From Paraglomus occultum (taxonomy: Eukaryota; Glomeromycota; Glomeromycetes; Paraglomerales; Paraglomeraceae), in assembly GCA_910592205.1 (NCBI GenBank), contig CAJVPJ010001259.1, positions 1 through 11,056 on the forward strand: a stretch of 11,056 nt of DNA, in the 5' to 3' direction. Below are positions 1 through 8,599 of this stretch, piece after piece. The notes under the pieces were generated by a model. The model ran no database searches, was not told where the DNA came from, and saw nothing but the letters and a program-made list of their open reading frames with translations. The first letter of the stretch is position 1, and the number at the start of each line of letters is the position of its first letter. The position numbers were made by a program, and so were the translations under genes.

Positions 1-3000
1 AATGTTTGGAACCCGAAACTTGTCATTACATGCTGCTACAAACAGCTCTCCAGTTCGTACAATGTCAGAAACGACTGATTCTACGATATCAGGCTTAATC
101 TTTCTTTCAGTAACAGCCTCATCCTCAAAGATTGCGGAAAGTCTTTTTCCAATATCACACAGTACTTCCTTGTAGTTTCCTTTGTCTGGATCCACCTTCA
201 CAATCTCACCAGGTAATGGCAGCTGAGCATCAGGATTCACAAAATGTATCAGCGTTTCGCAAATTTGTCTGAGTTCGTTGTTCGCTGGCGCATCTTGAAC
301 GAAATAGTCATAAAACTTCAAGATATGTCTTCCAGGGTAAAAAGTCAGGTAATAGTAATCCTCTTGCGCATCTTCCACAATCTCCTCCCTGTAGAAAATA
401 TTAATAGTAATTAAATTATACATACATAAGAATTGTAATAAATAACGGGCATGGCTTCACGGAATTTATACTTGCCACGTTTTTAAGTCATCTTGCAATT
501 GACCAAGTATAGCTGACATCTCTTTAGAGGTACGTGTCACAGCCTGAAACTTTCGATAAAAGAAATGTCCCAATTCCATTAACTTTGTTGCAAAGTTAAT
601 AATCTGATGCACCAAGTCTACTTGATTAACAAACTCCATCATCACAACATCTGCTCGATCCTCTTCGGACTCGGAACGATCTCGAATGTCCTTCACAGCG
701 GAAGTTGCCATTTCCTGCTTGGCGATGAGCAAAGCCCGACCTCGCAAATCTTGTAACTCAGTCAAGTCGTATTTGTTACTACCCTTCTTCTCTGTTTCGT
801 AAGACATCTCAACAGAGCACCGATCTTCATCCTTATCGCGTTTAAATACGTAAACTCCCTTTGTCGCAGCATTTTTTATACGCTCCTTCGTAACTTCGCC
901 TCTATTTGTAATATTTTCATACATATTCATTAGTGCAGAACGATGACCATTACAAAGAGAAATTCTCTCCGCGAGTACTTTGTTCTTGTCAGTCAATTCG
1001 CGGAGCTTTTCTAAAAATCCCAGAACTCGAGATTGTCCATCAACCGATTTGAGTGGAGCCAAAAACTGTTTGATTTCCATAAGAGAAGAAACCGTATCCT
1101 CCTGGATCAAACGTTCGTCAGAGTGGTCATCAACTCCATTAATTACGTTCTTTAAATCATCCGATCCAATTTTGTCAAGCCAAATCAATAAATCGCGAGC
1201 GGCAGCTATTTCTTTGATTATTTTCCAGCAATCATCATTAAGAGCTCTGATTGCCTTTTCCAGTTTTAAGATCAGTTTCTTTAAATCTTTTAACGGCATT
1301 GTTTCTTTTTCTAAGCCAGCCAGCATCGTCGAAAATGTTTCTTCTCCGTCATCAACGACTGCAAAAATATCCAATACATCTATTAGGTATCGTAATCGCT
1401 CTTTCCATTCGGGTATTTCAGCCAGTACTTTAATCGATTTCATCAAATCCTGTGAAGGCTTCCATTTCATGCCCTTTGACATTAATTCCAGTTCCTGTCT
1501 GACATCTTTCACGTTTGCCCACAATGGACTTGCTTGAGCGCACGTTAACTTTTCCCAGTCTTTATAAGCAGCTCTTTTTTCATTATACTTTTTGAATGCT
1601 GCCTCGGTAACTTTCTGAGCTACTATTTCTACTGTCAAAGGTTCCGATTCTTCCTCTTCCTTCAAACATTCCTCAAAGACGTTGGCAAAGGTTCTCGAAT
1701 TACGATACGGATATATGCGTTCTGCAACGTCAGTTATTGATTGATGAATGGCCCAATATTCCTCTAACAAAATATCTTTGTATTGAATCTTGCCAAGCGA
1801 ATCCCTTCTTTTAGCAATATCATTGAGGTAATCTTCAGCATTAGTTACTCTGGCATCTCGCTGACAAAATTTCTCGTAAAATGTACTGAGTTGATTTAAC
1901 GTCTTTTGGAAGCCAGAAAATACTTCCCGGAAGTGTCGAATAGTCCGCGGTTCAATGGAAAAGGACTGTTGGCCATCATCGAAATGGTCCAGAATGCCAA
2001 AATATTCGCAGAGATCTTGGTCCGGATAAAGAAGAAGTTGTTGAAGCATGCTAATTGTAACGCGTTGACGTTCTAGCTTCTCCGCCAAGTCTTCAATAGC
2101 TCTTCTAACTCTCTCACAATAGAGATGTTGTTGTTTAATACGGTTTACACAACCCGTGGCAGTCAACACGCTCACCCAAAATTTCCAAGAACCTAACAAG
2201 CTCTGGTGAAATTTGTCGCTGATTTCGTCGGCTTCTTGATAAGAAGCGCTTTCTTGCAACTTGGTCAAAATATGGAACAGAATATCTTCACAGAAACTAT
2301 AATAAAAAGGATCGAATCACTGAATTATAACACAAGCAAAAGATCGATGAAAGTAAGTTTACATTATCACTCACCCATTAGGGACTCGAATTTGTTTGCC
2401 GTCACAATCGCAGATCTGTCTAATTTTCTTTAGTAAACGTTCATCAGCCTTCCACGAAGATTGCCCAAGCTTTCTTTGTACAATTGCGTTGAAAGATTTC
2501 AAAATCTCCTTCACTTGCAAGTCTCCTATATCTTTAACTGCAGCATAAATTTGAGCTTCTTCAAATGGAGCGATCTGCTCGTCAGCAATATTTAATAGTT
2601 CGTTTTTAATCGTCCGTCGATCTTCGAGTACTGGATAAATGGTGGAAAGTCGTTTATATACCGTATATACATAATTATACCCATTGGTACGAGAGCGTTT
2701 ACGTAATTCCTTTATTTGACTTATTACCCGTTCGAACCACTGTGTGCAATATTCACCGAGTCTTGTATTCATTTTTGCATCGAAATGAATTTTGTTCAGA
2801 ACTATCCGAAGTAGGTCCACGAACACATCCAATATTTCCATGTTTTGTGAAGTAGATACCGAATTCAACACTTTCATTCTGTCTTCTGACGTCCATAATA
2901 GTCTGTCATCCTCGAACAACGCAACAAATTCCTTAACATTGTCTCTATCCCATTTTGATCTTTGTCCATTGAGTAAATTTATAATATGTTTAATGAACAA

Positions 3001-6000
3001 TGACTGGAATTCAATATCTAGATCGTCTGGCAATTCGTACAAATGCACACGCAACCTTGTTGCATTATCCATCTTAATTATTTCGTTCAGACGTGTTATC
3101 CAACTCATTCTTAATGGCTGCTCACTAGCCTTCATGTCTGGTCTAATCATCTCCTTCCATAGAAATACTAAAATTCGAATATTGGCGGCGGTTTCAATAA
3201 AAGACTAACGATATACATTACATTAGTATCATATTCGAAACTATGCAGCGGAAAATTAATAGTACTTACTCTAAATATTCGAATATATTGGATATCTTTC
3301 TCCCTTTCTATATTAAATTTCTGCTCAACAAGACATCTGCAGAAACGATCCGACTCATCTGGGTTTAGTTCACGTAGTTTAACTGACTCCAAGAACGAAT
3401 ATTTCGGATCGATAAACGTTGCTACTTCAAACATTCCCATCCACTCAAAAGAAGCTGAAGTGTACCAGTTATGCCGGACTAACACGCGAACAGCGTAGGG
3501 TAGCAGATCCATAGCATCCTTAGTAAGTGTGTCGTCACCATCTATAAAACTAAGAGAATTCAACAAGTCGGCCGATGGAAATGTATCCTTGAGTCTAACT
3601 TCGGAACCATAATGGGAGTTTTTCGCAAGCAAACCAAGCAGTATACATAAGAAAACACGTTGTGCATCTTGTCTTGCGTCGTAAGCGTAGTTGCTGATAA
3701 ATTCGACATCCACAGTTTTCTGACACAAATTTCTGTATTTCTTGAACACCCGTAGGTAGTCCATAAGCTTGGCCTTGAAGTTAACTTCGGTGATCGTTTC
3801 GAATATTTGCGCAGGGAAGCAAAACGACTCAGAAATATCACGTTCGTAAAGAGGGTATTTATAATTCCGCTTCCAGATGTCATATTGGTTTTCTTCGGGA
3901 TCAAGTTCGCGATTATCTCTGTCGTCATAGCCTTCGAAAGTAGAAGAAGCACTATTACTCCAGAATTTCAGCAAACCTCCGCCTTTGGAAACTATGGCAT
4001 ATTTATACAAAATGTTGTGTACAAATCGATACGTCGGAATTCTCACTGGGTCCGAAAACCAATAATTCGAATTTTTATATCTCCTAAGGAGGACTTTTGC
4101 GTCATCCCAATTGCCCAATTCATCAATATTACCGAGAACACAGACGACGTCGACGTCCTTCACCTTAGGCATATGCACGTGAAATGTAGTAACGACTTCA
4201 TCAGAATCCTGATATTGAGGCGGGAGTCGAGGCCGTTTCCTGGAATCTTTCTTTCCGTAATTCTCACTCGCCATTCCCGTTTCGGTGGGTTTCCTGTTTC
4301 TACCTGCTACCGCTGCGTAAGATTGAACAGGTTGACTTACTCCCGTAGGACCTCGCATTGGATTAAAATCGGAATCTGTTTCGCGATCTTTGCCTTTAGT
4401 ATCATCCTTGATATTAGGTTCCTTGCGCACTTCGTTGTGAGTAGCTGACTCAACAGCATCATCATCATCTTCTATCATGCCAGCAATATTAGGCACGCCT
4501 TTCGAAGCACCCGTAGAAACTTTCCGAATCTTTTGCTTGCTCGCTCTTTTTTCGTCATTCGTCTTCTCCTCTGTGTATATATCATCGTTATAAGTATCTT
4601 CTTGACCATCTTTTGAAGATTTCCGTGCATGTTTCGACCCATTTCCTCGGTTTTCGTCATTGTCACGTGATATGGCGTTGTTTTCTGTGTCTGGATCATA
4701 GCCATGAGAATCTCTCTGTCTCGCCATTCCCCATACCACTTGGTTCGCTTGCTCATTCGCTCCTGCTCCTCGTATCTGATTACGTTCTGTGTCTACATCG
4801 TAGCCATGAGAATCCCCTTGGCTTGCCTTCCCCGCTCCCCGTTCACCTCGCCTCGCCTGTTCTTGCGCTTCCCGTACAATTTCCTCTATAAACTGTCCCT
4901 CCGTTCCACGTGCAATTTGCTCCATTTCCATTTTAGCTGTCCCTTGGTTAGAAGTTTCTATTGATCTCTGTTCACTTTCGTCTGTTTTCTTCTCGTCAGT
5001 AGTTTCCTCCGGTGTTTGTTCAATGTGTCCCGTATCCTCTTCGCCAGAATACGCCGTCGCTCCGCGTTCAATCGATTTAGCATCCTTTTGGACAAATTTC
5101 TTCGCTGCTTCTTTTTCAATTAACCGCTTTCCCTCGTCTTCTTCAGTTATCTGGGATCCATCGAATCGCTGTTTATGCAAATTCAGTTCATGTTGTGTAT
5201 TCGAACCACTAGGAACAGACACGCGATTGTTTGCGTCGCTTGCATTTTCGCGCAGCGTAGAATCATTAGAATCGGATAACTTGTGCTTGGAGACCAAGAA
5301 TGTATCCGTTTCTTGTGAACCAGAAGAGGACTGATCTGCTTCCTTTCCAGTAAAATCAACCGAAGAACGTTCCGACGAATTTGCCGTTTCTTGTTGATGG
5401 TCATTGTCCTCACGGTATATTGCTAAGCGTGGTGAAGGAGGATCTTTTGGCGAATGCGGCGTGTCATCTTGATGAAATTCAGCTAAAGGTGGTGAAGCAA
5501 GATCTTTTGGCGATTGTTGCGTGTCATCTTTATGAAATTCTGCTGAACGCGGTGAAGACAGATCTGTTTCAGATTGTTGCGTGTCATCTTCGTCGTCAGC
5601 CATGGCGTGTGAGAGAAAATCACGCATAGATTTTTGAACGTCGGCCAATCTTTTATCACGTTCCACGTCTGACGCCTTATTGGCACCAATTCTAATATTA
5701 TAGCCGACTGCGGCCAACCCATGAGATTCAGAATCGTCAGATAGGTGCACGAAAGAATCGTCCTTTCTGTCTGTGGACGAAGAGCCACCTTCGCTGGAAC
5801 TATCAGAGGCACTGCTCACGTCTACAATTACTGGGTCTTCGGTTTTGGCTTGTTCGAGTTCTTGTGACTCGTCCGACTGCGTTAGTTGACTATTTGAATT
5901 ATCGGCTTCAATTACGTTCGAGTTAGTATCTTGTTGTGTGTCGTTAGGAGGCGGGGTAACGAGGACATAGGACTCGTTCCGTGGCGTGGTATCATTAGAA

Positions 6001-6056
6001 CTTGGCGCTTCCGGAGAAGACGCTACGATATCTAGAGAGTCGTCACTCGAAGACAT
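1..6056 (-). CDS. RNF213/mysterin-like giant E3 ubiquitin ligase, N-terminal part (partial, 4 exons)
   Basis: Family members are giant AAA+ RING E3 ligases linked to lipid droplets and to defence against intracellular bacteria and viruses (family knowledge). Exons read from ATG at 6056: 6056-3270, 3204-2375, 2296-472 and 384-1. Introns are 3205-3269 (GTAAGT..TTAG), 2297-2374 (GTGAGT..ATAG) and 385-471 (GTATAA..AG). Phases 0, 2 and 0 keep one frame for about 1,942 residues, still open at base 1. Seen: residues 1-610 are Ser/Asp/Glu/Gln-rich and disordered, with a basic cluster KKDSRKRPR at 602-610. A CBM20 domain follows at about 621-730 (GNIDELGNWDDA, W650, W666, W699). The rest is a mostly helical stalk, ending in FVAACNDKFRVPN, which resembles an RNF213-family signature as I remember it. 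The AAA+ and RING parts are not in the window. The third acceptor is the least certain: CAG at 389 is the stronger-looking site but breaks the frame with this donor. It is divergent from the gene at 6564. Confidence 0.82.
3864..4196 (-). other. CBM20 carbohydrate-binding domain inside the RNF213-like protein
   Basis: Residues about 621-730 of the minus-strand protein match the starch/glycogen-binding CBM20 fold. A beta strand (TTFHVHMPKV) leads to VCVLGNIDELGNWDDAKVLL, the usual GN..ELG.WD..A..L core. Next come YWFSDPVRIP, a strand with KYAIVSKGG, and LKFWSN. The Trp residues at 650 and 699 sit where family members carry sugar-stacking aromatics, so binding to an alpha-glucan such as glycogen is plausible. 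The domain lies between a disordered tail and the helical stalk, the same order I recall for vertebrate RNF213. Binding itself is inferred. Confidence 0.75.
4663..4814 (-). repeat. Degenerate two-copy coding duplication (DSHGYD.DTE unit)
   Basis: The plus-strand string TAGCCATGAGAATC occurs at 4801 and 4699, 102 bases (34 codons) apart. On the minus strand it encodes DSHGYDVDTERNQI from residue 415 and DSHGYDPDTENNAI from residue 449. It is a second, older in-frame duplication within the disordered region. No function can be assigned. Confidence 0.7.
5409..5588 (-). repeat. Three tandem 60-bp coding repeats in the disordered N-terminus
   Basis: The 10-mer GTGTCATCTT recurs on the plus strand at 5461, 5521 and 5581, exactly 60 bases apart, and the surrounding sequence repeats with it. 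On the minus strand this encodes three 20-residue units at residues 157-176, 177-196 and 197-216, each built as DDT..S..D..SPR/L.. with an EFH or IYR end. The unit keeps frame, so copy number could vary without breaking the gene. The SP pairs are possible proline-directed kinase sites, which is inference. Confidence 0.85.
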
Positions 6057-6157
6057 TTTTTTTTACGATAATAGAGTATCAAATTCTAAAGGGCCTATTC
6101 TCATAAGGAACACGGCCAGAGAACAAGAAATCGTCAAAATAAAAAAATGAGTTGGAG

Positions 6158-6165
6158 CTTTATAC
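6158..6165 (-). promoter_or_regulatory. TATA-like element for the RNF213-like gene
   Basis: Read on the minus strand this is GTATAAAG, about 100 bases before the ATG at 6056. It is the only clear TATA-like match I see in the proximal upstream region on that strand. An A/T-rich stretch follows it before the start codon. Confidence 0.45.
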
Positions 6166-6179
6166 GCCTAAACCGGACT

Positions 6180-6321
6180 TGTAACTCCAATATTCCGACA
6201 AACGGTAATCGGTGATTTTTGGGGGGAGCGTTCGTTCTTTTCACCCACCCCCAAACCGAGATGAACCCCAACCTGCAATTGTTGGCGTATTGGAATAAGG
6301 GCTCAACTTATCGGAGTTACA
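6180..6321. repeat. Short inverted repeats in the divergent promoter
   Basis: TGTAACTCC (6180-6188) is the exact reverse complement of GGAGTTACA (6313-6321). Inside this span TTTGGGGG (6218-6225) pairs with CCCCCAAA (6248-6255), and further on TTTGTTT (6390-6396) pairs with AAACAAA (6400-6406). They may be hairpins, paired factor sites or traces of an old small element. Each is short enough to be coincidence. Confidence 0.3.
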
Positions 6322-6413
6322 CGGAACCATTCCTGATATAGGGAACAGTGTATATTTACTTTATGAGGGCAGAATGATAATAGGCGACGTTTGTTTAACA
6401 AACAAAGCAAACC

Positions 6414-6425
6414 GTCACATGTGAC
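6414..6425. promoter_or_regulatory. 12-bp perfect palindrome GTCACATGTGAC in the divergent promoter
   Basis: GTCACATGTGAC equals its own reverse complement and contains overlapping E-box cores CACATG and CATGTG. Fungal bHLH dimers bind this class of site. It lies 358 bases from one start codon and 139 from the other, so one dimer could serve both genes. Only the palindrome is observed; the binding factor is inferred. Confidence 0.45.
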
Positions 6426-6486
6426 AGGGCAAAGGGTGTGAATATTTTAACAATGTTTTCCCAGATGCGGGTGAGGCTTGGTCAAA

Positions 6487-6493
6487 TGACTCA
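6487..6493. promoter_or_regulatory. Perfect TGACTCA bZIP (Gcn4/AP-1 type) site
   Basis: TGACTCA is the consensus of Gcn4/AP-1-family bZIP activators, used in fungi in amino-acid starvation and stress responses. It sits 14 bases before the TATA-like TATAAG and 71 bases before the ATG at 6564, a normal activator position. A 7-mer can occur by chance, so the support is positional. Confidence 0.4.
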
Positions 6494-6506
6494 GATTTGG
6501 TCCAAT

Positions 6507-6512
6507 TATAAG
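6507..6512 (+). promoter_or_regulatory. TATA-like element for the RING-Ubl-TerD gene
   Basis: TATAAG follows a CCAAT string at 6502-6506 and is followed by a pyrimidine tract at 6520-6545 (C/T-rich, one A). Such CT-rich tracts often lie around transcription starts in fungal promoters. The ATG at 6564 is 52 bases further on, giving a short leader. Confidence 0.45.
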
Positions 6513-6563
6513 ATAACGTCCCTTCTCCCCCCTCCCCACCCCCCTGACCCAACATCTCGAAAA

Positions 6564-7893
6564 ATGAAATGCTCGCAGTGTCAGGTCGACAAGTTGTCAA
6601 ATGAATTTCCATCGTCTCCTGTGACTGAGCGTTGTACCCACGTATCGTTGCATTGTTTGCGGGTAATAAACAAAACATTACATTCGTGTTTTGTGTTAAT
6701 CAACATTGTAACTTGCATGATTTGTTTGTGTCCAGTGTCTGGTCCAATTACTAGACAATCAGAATGAAAACGAGTATCAATGTCCGCAATGTAGCGCGGC
6801 GCTTAACAACGAAGAAGCTGTGAGATGGAAGCAACGTTTGGATAAGGCTCCGTTCAAGTTGAATGTCGATAAACTTGGTCGTCGGCACCTTGCAAACATT
6901 GAAAATGTCGGCAATAATGAGGAGATTGTTCCAAGCGGGAATATATATGTGGTCTTACTAAACGGAGAAAAGATTGTAATCAATTACGAGGAAGTGACTA
7001 CTGTAGTGAAGTTACGACAAGCGATTCGTGACAAAAAGAAAATAGAAATCACTAAGCAAAAATTGGTGTACAACGGTGAAGAGCTCAAGGTTGGGTGAGG
7101 AATGATAATTGGGAGCAGAGTATTTATTGTTTCGAGTATTGTTTAGACTCAACCATCGTTCTCATACGCTTACAGGATAATACCGATAATGAACCCAAAA
7201 GACTTGCTGAATATGGCATTAGAGCCAATAGTCACATACAATTGATGGTTATTCTTTACGAAATTTCGGAAAAAGAAACTATTAAGGACCTGATCTTTGA
7301 TTTAGATTGGGGATTCCCGGACGACCATACAGTCGACTACCTCGATGGGACTTGTTTCTTGTACACTGGTAATAAATTCTGGCGCCAATACGATTACCGA
7401 TCCACGTATTACCCAACTCTTGCAAATACCCGACATTCCGGTGACGTACTTGACCGTACGAACAGAAGAGGTGATTTTGTATATGAATCATATTGCAAAC
7501 AAAAAAAAACCACTGATATTTTTGTGGATACGTGACTAGCGACTTATGTCGGATATCATAATACACATAGGACACCATCAGATAACGTCCAAACTGTACG
7601 AATTACCCGAAAACGTGACGCACTTGTATTTTATCCTTAGTGCATGGAACTCACCATCCATTGGATGCTACAAGACTCCACGGTTCAGTCTAATAGATAA
7701 AGAACATCCCGATAAGAACTTGTGCAGATATGAGCTCAACAATGTCAAACACTCAAAGGCCGTCATCATGTGTAGTGTTGCGCGTACGGGGAATACGTGG
7801 AGGGTATACATTGTTGGCACGGAGTCTGCAGGTAATGCGAAAGATTACAGGCCGATTGAGCAGAAGATTCAGACCATGGAAGGGTTGTTTTAG
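6564..7893 (+). CDS. RING-like / ubiquitin-like / TerD three-domain protein (4 exons, 356 aa)
   Basis: Exons are 6564-6662, 6736-7089, 7176-7470 and 7571-7893. Introns are 6663-6735 (GTAATA..CCAG), 7090-7175 (GTTGGG..ACAG) and 7471-7570 (GTGATT..ATAG), in phases 0, 0 and 1. Seen: an N-terminal zinc finger with C3, C6, C24, H26, C31, C34, C49, C52, eight ligands in RING order. Residues about 103-180 form a ubiquitin-like fold (KLVYNGEELKD matches the ubiquitin LIFAGKQLED strand) without a C-terminal GG. Residues about 187-345 are TerD-like: DLIFDLDWGF, DYLDGTCFLY, RHSGD at 237-241, PENVTHLYFILSAW, RYELNN, and a final strand WRVYIVGTES. TerD proteins are Ca2+-binding stress proteins, here possibly coupled to ubiquitin signalling as an E3; that role is inferred. 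The start is chosen because the finger begins two residues later. In-frame ATGs upstream (e.g. 6453) exist. Confidence 0.8.
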
Positions 7894-8160
7894 AAAATGT
7901 GTTTCAGCGAAAATGATGAATCTGCTGCGTCGATGATAGGGCGTGTCATCTGCTTTATCGAATATAGCTTAACCATACACTTTTTGGAATTGAGCAAAGA
8001 GGAACTGTATAAATTGCATTGGTAACAGACCATGTAAGATGCGATGCATGACCATCGTCTGTTCGATAGTTCTATTTGCCCATTGTGAATATTTATTATG
8101 AAATCTAAATTACGGGTTTATTATCGAAGAGAATATTACTATTTGAAAACCATAAATAAA
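7894..8160 (+). other. 3' untranslated region of the TerD gene with poly(A) signal
   Basis: A canonical AATAAA lies at 8155-8160, about 260 bases past the stop codon at 7891-7893. The first part is unusual: the frame stays open for 44 codons after the TAG, to TAA at 8026-8028, and contains an ATG at 7897. See the finding on possible readthrough. The rest looks non-coding. Confidence 0.5.
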
Positions 8161-8174
8161 AGATGTTTTCATCT

Positions 8175-8470
8175 TCAACTGGCGGGAGCAGTGACAAAGT
8201 AAACACAATAAATTTCAAGAGTCAGAAATTCCCAATTAAAGCGAAGAAATAATAGTACTGACGCTAAAGAGAACTGTAAACCTAATTGCGAGTCAGGATT
8301 AAAATTTTAAGTTGTTACTTACTTGTGATAACAGCGTGCTTCATCTCAGAAAGACAGAAAACTGCCGACATATCGTTCTTAACTAACGCTGACTTTTCTA
8401 TATACGTTATAACTTCAAGCTGCTTCTGCGATATGGAGTGACGTAAAGGATTTTCTTTGTTTGAATTCAT
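8175..8470 (-). CDS. Possible small spliced gene, product unrecognised
   Basis: From ATG at 8470 an exon of 49 codons runs to a textbook donor GTAAGT at 8322-8317. A CTGAC branch-like motif and TTTACAG acceptor at 8280-8274 follow. With that acceptor the frame stops at 8236-8238 (61 aa). With the next acceptor (TTTAG, ending at 8264) it stops at 8175-8177 (78 aa). The first exon contains SISQKQLEVITYIEKSALV and SAVFCLSEMKHAVI, mixed helical-looking sequence with no domain I know. TATATAAA lies about 83 bases upstream. A two-codon upstream ORF (ATG GAA TGA) overlaps the start. The gene would be tail to tail with the TerD gene. It could also be a remnant or chance. Confidence 0.4.
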
Positions 8471-8552
8471 TCCATCAGTTCAGCAGTTACTGTGCTACAA
8501 ATTATCATAGCACGTACAAACATCCTGTTAATGGCTCTATGCGTTGTGACGG

Positions 8553-8560
8553 TTTATATA
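8553..8560 (-). promoter_or_regulatory. TATA box upstream of the possible small gene
   Basis: On the minus strand this reads TATATAAA, 83 bases before the ATG at 8470. In AT-rich sequence such a match is common, so it only modestly supports the gene. Confidence 0.3.
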
Positions 8561-8599
8561 TTAGTTAACGCTACCGCATAATTAACACGTATGTATATA

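Noticed and set aside
980-1537. Plus-strand open frame of 185 codons
   Set aside because: It lies wholly opposite the ligase exon 472-2296, shows no domain, and is Ser/Phe-rich as expected for the antisense of a Glu/Lys/Asp-rich protein.
3807-4448. Plus-strand open frame of 213 codons
   Set aside because: It is antisense to the CBM20 and adjacent coding sequence, which has clear domain content on the minus strand; no recognisable motif of its own.
6438-6563. N-terminal extension of the RING-Ubl-TerD protein from an upstream in-frame start
   Set aside because: The upstream codons cover the TATA-like element and the CT tract and show no domain; the RING cysteines begin right after ATG 6564. 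Kept only as a possibility.
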